Below are positions 16,343 through 25,464 of a stretch of 37,530 nt of DNA, one piece after another. The stretch is taken from contig QCQS01000002.1 of assembly GCA_003212115.1 (NCBI GenBank), positions 1-37,530 on the forward strand. Direction: 5' to 3'. Within the stretch, counting starts at the first letter, position 1, and each line of letters starts with the position of its first letter. A program made the position numbers and the translations under genes. The notes beneath the pieces were generated by a model that was not told the origin of the DNA, ran no database searches, and was given only the letters and a program-made list of their open reading frames with translations. The stretch comes from Prochlorococcus sp. AG-455-E15 (GTDB lineage: Bacteria; Cyanobacteriota; Cyanobacteriia; PCC-6307; Cyanobiaceae).

Positions 16343-16954
16343 TTGGAAAAATTTAACGTAAATAATATTTCAAACCAAAATAGACAATTTGAATTATTTG
16401 GTTCAAATGTAAATACATCAATTAATTTTCAACACTCCAATAATCTAAAAATCAAGGGCGAAATACTAACTGAATGGAGAAATAGAATATATAATCACCA
16501 ATTCAAAATTTCAAAAGATACGCACAATAAAACTTTGCACCAAACAAGTCTTCCTATAAAAACAATTTCCAATGAAAGAAAAATTGATCCGTTTTCCCTG
16601 CAGCCATTATCATTGAACTTTTGGAGAACCAATCAGTATATACACAATGGGCCGGCAATGTATTTTGTAATTGACTCGATGGAGAGTTCTAAAATAATCC
16701 TATACATAGGAGAAACAAATTCAGCAAATAAGAGATGGAAGGGAGAACATGACTGCAAAAATTACCTCATGAACTATAAAGAAGCCTTAGCTCACAACAA
16801 ACTCTCAAGTCACCAAGATATTCGTTTCTTCTTAGATGTACCTAGAGAAGTAAAATTAAGACGTAAATTAGAACAGCAACTGATATATTTATGGTTACCA
16901 CCTTTTAATAAAGAAACTCGAGATAGGTGGGCAACTACTTTCACAAACAACTAA
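16343..16954 (+). CDS. Divergent GIY-YIG-like nuclease domain protein
   Basis: 203 residues. The C-terminal half reads like a GIY-YIG domain: MYFVI at 106-110 stands for the GIY strand, LYIGETN holds YIG at 121-123, with Arg131, His136, Glu177 (LEQQ) and Asn189 (PPFNK) at the places of the family's catalytic and supporting residues. The first 100 residues are polar and unrecognised. The start is TTG, six bases after an in-frame stop, with no usable ATG before residue 106. It is followed 24 bases later by pepA. Its substrate is unknown. The GIY-YIG call rests on motifs seen by eye. Confidence 0.65.
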   Translation: MEKFNVNNISNQNRQFELFGSNVNTSINFQHSNNLKIKGEILTEWRNRIYNHQFKISKDTHNKTLHQTSLPIKTISNERKIDPFSLQPLSLNFWRTNQYIHNGPAMYFVIDSMESSKIILYIGETNSANKRWKGEHDCKNYLMNYKEALAHNKLSSHQDIRFFLDVPREVKLRRKLEQQLIYLWLPPFNKETRDRWATTFTNN

Positions 16955-16978
16955 AAGTTTATTAAATCAATTTTACAA

Positions 16979-18451
16979 ATGCAATTTTCCACATTCCAAA
17001 AAAATCTTGATAACTGGCAAGGTACTTCATTAATTTTTGGAGTTTTAGAAGAAGAAATTGCAAGCCAACTTGAAAACATAAAATTTGTTGTTGACCCAAA
17101 ATTATTACTAAAAAAAGTTAATCAAAAAAAATTCAAAGGAGAAAAAGGAAAAACTTTAAGCTTTGAATTTTTAGATCAAAAATTAGAAACTTTAATGATA
17201 GTTGGTCTTGGCAAATCAGAAGACCTAAATAAAGTTGATATAGAAAACTCTATAGGAAATTTAGTTAGAAAAACTGTTGATAAAAATGAAAAAATTAGCA
17301 TCTTTCTACCTTGGGAATTAATAAATTCAAAACTAGAAATAAATCAATTAGCAGAGTCAGCCAGGTTATCTGCCTATAAGGACAATAGATTCAATAGGAA
17401 AAAAGATGAAAAGAAAGTTCTTAAAGAAATAGAGTTTTTGGATTTAAAAAAATTTGAGAATATTAGCTTTGAAGAGACAGCACAAATCTGTGAAGGTGTG
17501 GAACTAGCTAGAAGACTTGTAGCCGCCCCTCCAAATAGTCTTACACCTCAGGAAATGTCTATACAAGCTTCTCAAATAGCTAAAGAACATGGTTTGGAAG
17601 TAAAAATTTTAGAGGCAAAAGATTGTGAAGATTTAGGAATGGGTGCATATTTAGCTGTAGCAAAAGGTTCTGATCTAGATCCTAAATTTATACATCTTAC
17701 TTTAAAAACAGAGGGTCCTGTAAAAGAAAAGATTGCACTTGTTGGGAAGGGTTTAACCTTTGATTCTGGAGGATACAATCTGAAAGTAGGAGCATCTCAA
17801 ATTGAAATGATGAAATATGATATGGGAGGAAGCGCTGCAGTTTTAGGAGCAGCAAAAGCACTTGGAGCAATAAAACCAAAGGGATTAGAAATTCATTTTA
17901 TTGTGGCATCCTGCGAAAATATGATAAATGGATCTGCAGTACATCCTGGAGATGTAGTTAAAGCATCTAATGGTAAGACAATTGAAATAAATAACACTGA
18001 TGCAGAGGGTAGACTCACATTAGCTGATGCTTTAACTTACGCATCAAATTTAAAACCTGATTTCATAATAGATCTTGCAACTTTAACAGGAGCTATTGTT
18101 GTTGCATTAGGGAATGATGTAGCTGGATTCTGGAGCAATAATGATGATCTAGCAAATGACCTAAAAGCTGCATCAGCCCAGTCTGGAGAGGAATTATGGC
18201 AAATGCCTCTACAAAAATCTTATAAAGAAGGTTTAAAGTCTCATATAGCTGACATGAAAAATACAGGTCCTAGAGCAGGTGGCTCAATAACTGCTGCATT
18301 GTTTTTAGAAGAATTCTTTGATAAAGAGATTAAATGGGCTCATATTGATATTGCTGGGACTTGTTGGACTGACAAAAATAAGGGAATTAACCCATCAGGT
18401 GCAACCGGTTTTGGAGTTAAAACTCTTGTTCAATGGATTAAAAATAAATAA
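16979..18451 (+). CDS. pepA: Leucyl aminopeptidase (M17), PepA
   Basis: 490 residues. The enzyme is a cytoplasmic hexameric dizinc peptidase that removes N-terminal residues from peptides. The C-terminal catalytic domain shows VGKGLTFDSGGYNLK (metal-binding Lys and Asp) and the family signature NTDAEGRL at about 339-346. The less conserved N-terminal domain is complete. It may be cotranscribed with the GIY-YIG-like gene. It is convergent with msrA, with 11 bases between stops and no visible terminator. Confidence 0.96.
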   Translation: MQFSTFQKNLDNWQGTSLIFGVLEEEIASQLENIKFVVDPKLLLKKVNQKKFKGEKGKTLSFEFLDQKLETLMIVGLGKSEDLNKVDIENSIGNLVRKTVDKNEKISIFLPWELINSKLEINQLAESARLSAYKDNRFNRKKDEKKVLKEIEFLDLKKFENISFEETAQICEGVELARRLVAAPPNSLTPQEMSIQASQIAKEHGLEVKILEAKDCEDLGMGAYLAVAKGSDLDPKFIHLTLKTEGPVKEKIALVGKGLTFDSGGYNLKVGASQIEMMKYDMGGSAAVLGAAKALGAIKPKGLEIHFIVASCENMINGSAVHPGDVVKASNGKTIEINNTDAEGRLTLADALTYASNLKPDFIIDLATLTGAIVVALGNDVAGFWSNNDDLANDLKAASAQSGEELWQMPLQKSYKEGLKSHIADMKNTGPRAGGSITAALFLEEFFDKEIKWAHIDIAGTCWTDKNKGINPSGATGFGVKTLVQWIKNK

Positions 18452-18462
18452 CTATATTTGAA

Positions 18463-19065
18463 TCATTCATTCCAAAGATTTGCTGATCTAGCGTTATCGC
18501 CCCATAATTTATCCAACCTCTGATCTCTCCCACATGAGAATCTATAGAACTTATATTTTAATTCATTTCTCTCAGCAAAATCCTGATGATATTCTTCAGC
18601 TAACCAAAATTGACCTTTTGATTTTAGTTCTACAGATATTTTTTCTAATGGCACACGCAGTTCATTAGAGGCCGAAGCAATCGCATTGATCGCATCACTT
18701 TCCTCAGTTGCATCTTTAAAAAAAATCACTGGCCTATAAGAATCTCCACGATCACAAAATTGACCCTTGCCATCCAGAGGATCAATATTTCTGAAATAGA
18801 GCCTAAGTATCTCGGGTAAAGTTACCAATTTGGAATCATAATTCACCAAAACCACTTCCTGGTGTCCTTCATGATTTTCGTATGTAGGATTTTGCAAATC
18901 TCCGCCTGAATAGCCACTTTGTACAAAATTTATCCCCTTTAATGACTCTAAATCATGTTCTAAACACCAAAAACAACCTCCTGCAAGAATCAATTCCTCT
19001 GCAAAAGCATTTACAGGGTTAATAAATATTGAAAGAGCAATTAATATAGGTAAGAAATATTTCAT
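18463..19065 (-). CDS. msrA: Peptide methionine sulfoxide reductase MsrA, exported
   Basis: 200 residues. A signal peptide (about 1-22, ending VNAFA) precedes the enzyme, so it likely works in the periplasm or lumen. The catalytic motif GCFWCLE has Cys31, and GHQEVV and EEYHQDF are typical of the family; a C-terminal FSCGRD may carry a resolving cysteine. MsrA repairs oxidised methionine. It is last in the minus-strand lpx operon, 16 bases after lpxB. Confidence 0.93.
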   Translation of the reverse strand: MKYFLPILIALSIFINPVNAFAEELILAGGCFWCLEHDLESLKGINFVQSGYSGGDLQNPTYENHEGHQEVVLVNYDSKLVTLPEILRLYFRNIDPLDGKGQFCDRGDSYRPVIFFKDATEESDAINAIASASNELRVPLEKISVELKSKGQFWLAEEYHQDFAERNELKYKFYRFSCGRDQRLDKLWGDNARSANLWNE

Positions 19066-19081
19066 TTTTTTATTATAAAGT

Positions 19082-20260
19082 TCAAATAATAGAATTAATA
19101 ATCTCTTTTGCAGCTCTCTGGACTACACCCTTTTCTCCTAATTCTTTTTTGAGAAAAGCATAACCTTTTTTAATTTTTATATTTTCTGACTTGCCCTCAA
19201 GAATCCTACAAGATTTATAGAAAATTTTCTTATCATCAAACTCTTTTTGTACAAACTCAGGGATAATTAATTTATTAACTAACAAATTTACAGGGGAAAT
19301 AAATTTTACTTTGAAATTGAGAATTTTCTTTGCGATAAAAGCAGTTACCCTACTTACTCTATAACCAACAATCTGAGGGATTCCATATAAAGCTAATTCC
19401 ATATTAACCGTCCCAGATTTACAAAGCGCAATTTTAGTGAGGGAATAAATGTAAGGCTTTAATTTTGCACTATCTTTTTGAGAAATCACAAGTCCTTTAA
19501 CTTGATATTTTCTAAAGGCTTTTTTGAATATTTCATCAAAAGCATCACGACAGGATGGGATGAAGACAACCAAACTTGGATATTTTTGTTGTAATTTTTT
19601 TGCGGCGCTCATAAAAGTAGGTAATATATAACGCAACTCTTGAGGTCTTGATGCAGGCATTAAAAGTATGATGTTTTGATCTGGTCGAAGGTTTAAAATA
19701 GTTCTGGCAGCCTTCTTTAGAGGAAGTTTTTTTGTTAAATCAATCATTGGATGTCCAACCCAAAAAACATTTCCTCCCCTCTTTTTGTAAAAAGCTGCTT
19801 CTTTCTTGAAAATTGCAAAAATCTTATCAGAAAACTTAATTAGATTTGTTGTAGTATTATTGCCAACCCTCCAAGCCCATTCTTGAGGAGCAATATAGTA
19901 AAAAATTGGAATTTTAGTCTTCGATCTTTTTAATTTAGTACCAATTTTTATGTTGGGTCCCATATAGTCGATCAAAATTAAGCAATCAGGAGGATATTTT
20001 TTTACTAATTTATAGAACCTTTTTTGAATTATTATTGTTGGAATAATAAGAGGTAAAGCCTCCCAAATTCCTATTGCACTAATTGCTGTAGTATCTTGAA
20101 GAATTTTTACACCCTCTTTCTTCATCCTTTCCCCGCCTAATCCGCAAATTTCTAAATCTATGGATTTTTTTTTAGCTTCATCTAATAATGCTTTTGATAA
20201 CAAACTTCCGTGCAAATCTCCAGAGACTTCTCCAGTACTTATAAATATCTTTTTATTCAT
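19082..20260 (-). CDS. lpxB: Lipid-A-disaccharide synthase LpxB
   Basis: 392 residues, a GT19 glycosyltransferase that joins UDP-diacylglucosamine and lipid X into the lipid A disaccharide. ISTGEVSGDLHGSLL at the N-terminus is the strong signature. PASRPQELRYILP and CKSGTVNMELALYGIP in the C-terminal domain are the donor-binding blocks. The protein is very basic (many Lys), as expected for a peripheral membrane enzyme. Its ATG overlaps the lpxA TGA (ATGA), so translation is coupled. Confidence 0.95.
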   Translation of the reverse strand: MNKKIFISTGEVSGDLHGSLLSKALLDEAKKKSIDLEICGLGGERMKKEGVKILQDTTAISAIGIWEALPLIIPTIIIQKRFYKLVKKYPPDCLILIDYMGPNIKIGTKLKRSKTKIPIFYYIAPQEWAWRVGNNTTTNLIKFSDKIFAIFKKEAAFYKKRGGNVFWVGHPMIDLTKKLPLKKAARTILNLRPDQNIILLMPASRPQELRYILPTFMSAAKKLQQKYPSLVVFIPSCRDAFDEIFKKAFRKYQVKGLVISQKDSAKLKPYIYSLTKIALCKSGTVNMELALYGIPQIVGYRVSRVTAFIAKKILNFKVKFISPVNLLVNKLIIPEFVQKEFDDKKIFYKSCRILEGKSENIKIKKGYAFLKKELGEKGVVQRAAKEIINSII

Positions 20261-21099
20261 ACATTCACTATAGGCATTGGTCCTCGTCTTTCTTTAGATA
20301 TTGACTCTTTTAAAAAACTACATAATCTTGAAGATGCAATATCTAACTCTCCTTTCATTAATTTTTCTAATGAATTCGAAATCGCATCATTAGATTTAAA
20401 AAGTATATTCCAAGTACTTTGAAGTAATTTCAAGTCAAAATCTTTATTTTCAATTAAACCACTTCTCTTAATTCCAATTCTATTTAAACCTCTTAACCTT
20501 CCTGGGTGACCTTCGGCCAAACAAAAAGGAGGTACATCTCTATCTACTCTAGTCATCCCTCCAATCATTGCTAAATATCCAATATGTACAAACTGATGAA
20601 TACCTAAACAACCACCAATAATAGCTTTATCTTCAATCTTTACATGGCCTGCAACTTGAACACTATTTGATAAAACTATCTTATTACCAAGTTCACAATT
20701 GTGGCCGATGTGAGTGTAAGCCATCAACAAATTATTATTGCCAATGATAGTTTTTTCTCCTTCATCAGTTGCCTTATTAATAGTTACACATTCTCTGAAA
20801 GTATTATTATCTCCAATAATTACTTCGGTATGGGCCCCTTTATATTTAAGGTCTTGGGGATCAAGACCTATAAAAACACTTGGAAAAACTTTATTGTTTG
20901 TCCCAATTTGAGTTCTTCCTGAAATAACAGCATTCGGTCCTATTTCGGTTCCTTTCCCAATAGTCACATTAGGACCGACAATAGCTCCTTGAGAGATAAT
21001 AACGCCATCATGTAATTCGGCACCAGGATCAACAAAAGCATTCGGGTGCACTTTTACACCACTAAAGCTTGAGTTTAATTCAGTATTTTTATTATCCAT
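20257..21099 (-). CDS. lpxA: UDP-N-acetylglucosamine acyltransferase LpxA
   Basis: 280 residues from the ATG complementary to 21097-21099; a TTG upstream would add four residues and overlap fabZ. It has the left-handed beta-helix hexapeptide repeats (for example GAIVGPNVTIGKGTEIGPNA). The catalytic His is about residue 133 in THIGHNCELGN, and the C-terminal region is helical. It is the first committed acylation of lipid A. The gap to fabZ is four bases and the overlap with lpxB is four bases. Confidence 0.96.
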   Translation of the reverse strand: MDNKNTELNSSFSGVKVHPNAFVDPGAELHDGVIISQGAIVGPNVTIGKGTEIGPNAVISGRTQIGTNNKVFPSVFIGLDPQDLKYKGAHTEVIIGDNNTFRECVTINKATDEGEKTIIGNNNLLMAYTHIGHNCELGNKIVLSNSVQVAGHVKIEDKAIIGGCLGIHQFVHIGYLAMIGGMTRVDRDVPPFCLAEGHPGRLRGLNRIGIKRSGLIENKDFDLKLLQSTWNILFKSNDAISNSLEKLMKGELDIASSRLCSFLKESISKERRGPMPIVNV

Positions 21100-21103
21100 A
21101 TCC

Positions 21104-21562
21104 CTAATCAACTAGTGAAAACATTAATTCTCCAGCACAAACCAACTTCCCATCAACATGCGCCTCTCCTTTAACCTTTCCAAATCTTTGTCTTTTAATT
21201 GACAATAACTCACAAGAAATTATCATTTGATCTCCAGGCACAACTGGTTTTCTAAATTTAACATTATTGATTCCAGCGAAGACGAAAAGTCCCTTAGGGA
21301 GATCTGGCATTTGCGTTACTATAATTCCACCTACTTGAGCCATCGATTCAACAATTAGAACCCCAGGCATCAATGGTCTTTCAGGGAAGTGTCCCTGAAA
21401 TTGAGGCTCATTTATAGTTACATTTTTTACTGCAACAGCTCTCTCCCCAGGAATATGCTCTATAACTTTGTCGACAAGAGCAAAAGGATATCTATGAGGC
21501 AACAAACCTAGTATGTGCTCAGAAGAAAGTTGGTTATTTTCACTGGATAATTTATTTTCCAA
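21104..21562 (-). CDS. fabZ: (3R)-hydroxyacyl-ACP dehydratase FabZ
   Basis: 152 residues. A hot-dog fold dehydratase in fatty acid elongation. LPHRYPFALVDKV opens the fold, the catalytic His58 sits in QGHFPERP, and Glu72 lies in GVLIVESMAQ. The start is TTG: no ATG or GTG lies near the expected N-terminus, so the TTG at 21562 is the only sensible choice. Its place between lpxC and lpxA is conserved in many Gram-negative genomes, because both LpxA and FabZ use hydroxyacyl-ACP. Confidence 0.96.
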   Translation of the reverse strand: MENKLSSENNQLSSEHILGLLPHRYPFALVDKVIEHIPGERAVAVKNVTINEPQFQGHFPERPLMPGVLIVESMAQVGGIIVTQMPDLPKGLFVFAGINNVKFRKPVVPGDQMIISCELLSIKRQRFGKVKGEAHVDGKLVCAGELMFSLVD

Positions 21563-21579
21563 AACAATTAAAGATAAAG

Positions 21580-22416
21580 TTAATTTTTTAGCGATGAGGC
21601 CAATAAAGCATTTAAAGAATGTGATCCTTTATATACTAAAATTTGAGCCTTAGGTAACCCTACCAAAGCCAAGTCCCCAATTAGGTCTAAAATTTTATGT
21701 CTTATTGGTTCATTATCAAATCTTAATGGTGGATTAACCCATTTATCACCGTCACAAACAAGGGCATTTTCCAAACTTCCGCCTTTTATTAATCCAAGTT
21801 CACTTAACTCTTGAAATTGATCTTTAAAACCAAATGTTCTGGCAGGAGCGATCATTTCAACAAAACTTTTGGGATTTAAGTCAATCACAAAAGTTTGATT
21901 TCCAATGGCTTTATAAGCAAAACTTATTGTTGATATTATTGTAGTTTTTTTAGAAGGAGTTGCTGCTATAACTGACCCTTCTTTATTTAAAATTATTGAT
22001 TTATTGATCTCTTGAAAGAAATTTTCTGGTCTAGGTGCCTTTTTTATCCCTACTTCTTCAAAGTCTCTAACCCACTGAATTGCAGATCCATCTAAAAGAG
22101 GTATCTCTTTCCCATCAACCTCAATATGTATATAACTCAATCCGCACCCTGCCATTGAAGATAATAAATGTTCGATGGTATACAAATTTCTCCCCCCTAA
22201 TTTAACAGCGGTACACAGCATCGTACTTCCAATTAAATCCTGAGTTAACTTAAAAATCTCGTTAGGTTTATCCCTAAAAGAAACATAATATCCTTCTTTC
22301 TCATAGGAAGAAATTTTAACTCTTGTTTTTTCGCCACTGTGTAAACCTATACCCTCTCTGGAAATAACACCAGCCAAGGTATAGCAAGAATCATAATTAG
22401 CAGGCCAAGAAAACAC
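21580..22416 (-). CDS. lpxC: UDP-3-O-acyl-N-acetylglucosamine deacetylase LpxC
   Basis: 278 residues, a zinc deacetylase and the committed step of lipid A synthesis. Zinc ligands are seen as His83 (IEHLL), His240 and Asp244 (HKILDLIGD), with Glu82 as the likely base and His266 (KGSHSLN) near the C-terminus. The start is GTG, directly abutting the bamA stop codon with no gap. The family's usual C-terminal length is present. It may be a regulated step, as in other bacteria, but nothing here shows it. Confidence 0.96.
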   Translation of the reverse strand: MFSWPANYDSCYTLAGVISREGIGLHSGEKTRVKISSYEKEGYYVSFRDKPNEIFKLTQDLIGSTMLCTAVKLGGRNLYTIEHLLSSMAGCGLSYIHIEVDGKEIPLLDGSAIQWVRDFEEVGIKKAPRPENFFQEINKSIILNKEGSVIAATPSKKTTIISTISFAYKAIGNQTFVIDLNPKSFVEMIAPARTFGFKDQFQELSELGLIKGGSLENALVCDGDKWVNPPLRFDNEPIRHKILDLIGDLALVGLPKAQILVYKGSHSLNALLASSLKN

Positions 22417-24556
22417 TTAAAACTTCCATCCAACTCCAAGTGTATATCTCCAATCTCCACTTAAGTCCTTGCTAGCAACATCTAATCTTAATGGACCTAT
22501 TGGTGTTTTAACTCCAACTCCACCTCCAAGAGAAAAACCAGAACCTGATTTCTGTAATAATTTACCAGGTTTTCCAGGAACTTCCTTTTGAGACCCTAGA
22601 TCACTTCCTGCATCGACGAATAAAGCTCCTGATATCATTTTCCAAACAGGGAATCTATATTCTGCTGTGCCCTCAACAAAACTTTTACTTACAGCCAACT
22701 CACAAGATCCCCAACCTCTAACTGAGGATGTTCCTCCCATGCAAAATGCTTCGTAAGGAGGTAATTCCCCAAGAATAGTTCCAGCCTTAAATTGAAATCC
22801 AATAGCTTGAGGACAGTCTTCACTCGTAGCATCGCTCGACTTACATGCTTTGGTTAAATTTATTAATTTTGTTGGGATAAAAAATGAATATGAAGCTTTC
22901 ATTCTATTAAAAGTTGGAGAGTTTTTTCCCATTGAAACAAATTGTTCGGTACCAAAGCTAAATTTATTTCCTGAAGTTGGGTTGATGGAATTGTTCAAAT
23001 TATTTCTAGAAGTACTTGCGATAACACTCACCAGTGTATTTTCTTCAGGGCATGAACCATCATTTGGAGTAAATCCAATACAAATGATGTCGCTTATGTT
23101 ATTTCTGGTTGTAGTTGGGGTCCTATCACCATAGGGTTTTTTGTTTCCATCACCATCAATCATCCTTACTTTCTTAAAATTCATTCCTGCGAGAACTCTC
23201 CACTTAGCTACTTTAAATGGATCTCCACCATTTAATGGCCTTGAGAAAGAAAATCCGCCTCCTGTTTTTTCTAAAACTATTGATGAGAAAGTATCAGAGC
23301 TAGATGGTGTTTGATTATCTACTGCATATAATCTCCCATTTTTTTCACTTTTAAATTCTTGTGGATAATCTCTACTTAAAAAAATATTTGTTCTAAAAGA
23401 TGTTTTATGTTTATCTCCCTTAATCCATGGATCAGTTAATGAAAAATTATAGGTAGTTGAATATTCTCCGAAATTTAGATTTAAATTTGTAGTCCATGCT
23501 CTTCCAAGTGCATTTGTTTCCTGCAAACCCATTGAAGCAAAGATACCTGAACTATTGCTATAACCAAGTCCACCGGTTAATGATCCTGTTCTTTGCTCGC
23601 TCAAGTCTAAAAAAATTATGACTTGACCAGGATTTAAATTGTCAGGACCAAGAGAAACCTTTATATCATCAAATAATGATGTGGCATAAAGTCTACCTAT
23701 ATCAGCTTCTAAAATTATCCGATTAAATATTGACCCAGGTTGTGTTTTTAACTCTCTCTTTATAACCCAGTCTTTTGTTTTCCCTTTCCTAGGTTTTCCA
23801 TCAATAACATATTCACCATCAGAATCTGGGAATCTTATTTTTACGTCAGAGATAATACCCTCAGAAACTTTTAATGTTACTACTCCGTTCTCAGAGATTC
23901 TATCCGGGCTACTAATTCTAGCTAAAGAATACCCTTTTTCTTCATAACGTTTTTTTATTATTTCTATCTTATTTTGAAATTCATTTAAGTTAAGAGTTGT
24001 TCCATAGTAATTATTAAAAATATCATCTACGTATTCATTTGAGATTACAGAATCTGTTGGTTTAAGTTCAACTTTTTTTCAAGATTGGATTAGGCACTAC
24101 ATTTACTATTAGTCTCACGCCTAGCGGCCCATCTTGAGAATTTATTTTGACTCCTGAAAACCAACCACTAGCATATATTGCATTTAGGTCTTTATTTAGA
24201 ATTTGATTATCAACAATGCTTCCTGGCTTTATACTCATTGAATCATATGCAGCCAATTCAAGTTTTCTACCCTCAGGATGATTTTCCCAACCTTCGATAA
24301 TTATTTCGGAGATAAGAACACTTTCTTCACTAATATCATTATTATTTTCTGCAAGAAAAATTTTTTTCTCTTTTTTGATATCAATCCCATGAAATAAAAC
24401 ATTATTAATATTTGGTATTTCTATGAATGTTGTTGATTGATCAACATCATTTGGCAAATACTTAGCAGCCAATTCTGAATTATTGGATATCAAAATCAAT
24501 GGAGAAAAGGCAACATTTATGAAAACCTTTCCAATTTTTAAAAAATGTTTTTGCAT
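22417..24556 (-). pseudogene. bamA: BamA/Omp85 outer-membrane assembly protein, split by a one-base frameshift
   Basis: Two frames make one gene of about 712 residues. The upstream frame (24556 to 24068) ends in NVVPNPILKK followed by a stop. Dropping one A from a seven-A run (plus-strand T run 24073-24079) continues as VELKPTDSVISNEYVDD without any stop to 22417. The protein has a signal-like N-terminus, about three POTRA domains, a beta barrel with the L6 motif GGTSSVRGW, and a C-terminal Phe. It inserts outer-membrane proteins and is essential, so a sequencing error is more likely than a true pseudogene. Upstream is purC, 35 bases away. Confidence 0.88.
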
Positions 24557-24591
24557 ATTACTTGTGATTAAGAAAATGAATCATTTTTTAT

Positions 24592-25329
24592 TCAATTAGG
24601 TTTTAGAAAATCGTTTATTCTTCGGTGAATTTCACTATAAGCTTCAATTAAACCTCCTAAATCATTCCTAAATCTATCTTTATCTAGACTTACAATTGTA
24701 TCATTTCTTTGATTTAGATCCCACAATCTACAATTATCAGGACTTATTTCATCTCCGAGAATAATATTATTTCTAAAATCATAACCAAATTCCAATTTGA
24801 AATCTACAAGTTGAAGTTGAATATTTTTAAAAAAACTTTTCAAGATTATATTAATTTTTAAAGTTAAATTTATTATTAACTCTAAATCATGAGAGCTTAA
24901 TATGTTCATTAATTCAATTCTATCTTTTGTAATAAGGGGATCATTAAGTTCATCATTTTTAAGATAGATATCAATTAATGGTTTTGATAGCAAAGTTCCA
25001 GGTTTAATAGTTGTTTGTTTGCATAAAGAACCATAAGCTGTATTTCTTAGAACAATTTCTAATGGAATTACTTTTATTTTTTTTGCAATCATTATATTTT
25101 CATTTTCAAGTTCAATAAAATGAGTTGGAATTTTTTTCTTAACTAGAATCTCAAAAATTCTTGCACTTATTAAGCAATTAAGTTTGCCTTTACCTTCAAA
25201 TTTTTCTTTTTTCAACGCATTAAACGCTGTAGCTTCATCTTTAAATTCAATTTTTACTTTATTGGCATCATCATGAGTAAATACTTTTTTTGCTTTGCCT
25301 TCATAAATCAACTCGTATTTATTATTCAT
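24592..25329 (-). CDS. purC: SAICAR synthetase PurC
   Basis: 245 residues. It makes SAICAR from CAIR and aspartate in purine synthesis. YEGKAKKVF near the N-terminus, the block GKGKLNCLISARIFEILVKK and the C-terminal DEISPDNCRLWD are family features. ATG start at the 25329 end. It is divergent from purD, another purine gene, across 135 bases, so both promoters lie there and could share control. It heads the minus-strand run into bamA and lpxC. Confidence 0.94.
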   Translation of the reverse strand: MNNKYELIYEGKAKKVFTHDDANKVKIEFKDEATAFNALKKEKFEGKGKLNCLISARIFEILVKKKIPTHFIELENENIMIAKKIKVIPLEIVLRNTAYGSLCKQTTIKPGTLLSKPLIDIYLKNDELNDPLITKDRIELMNILSSHDLELIINLTLKINIILKSFFKNIQLQLVDFKLEFGYDFRNNIILGDEISPDNCRLWDLNQRNDTIVSLDKDRFRNDLGGLIEAYSEIHRRINDFLKPN

Positions 25330-25464
25330 TAACTTAAAACCTCATTATTATTACTAAAGTACTTTTTATAATTAACATAATTATTAGAAGTCAACTTCAA
25401 ATGATTTTATTTTCATTTTAACTGATTATTCATCGAAACCTCATAACCTTAAAAAAACAAATAC

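Noticed and set aside
22417..23604. An independent 395-residue outer-membrane barrel protein
   Set aside because: The same frame is open upstream with POTRA sequence as far as the frameshift at 24073-24079, so it is the C-terminal part of bamA.
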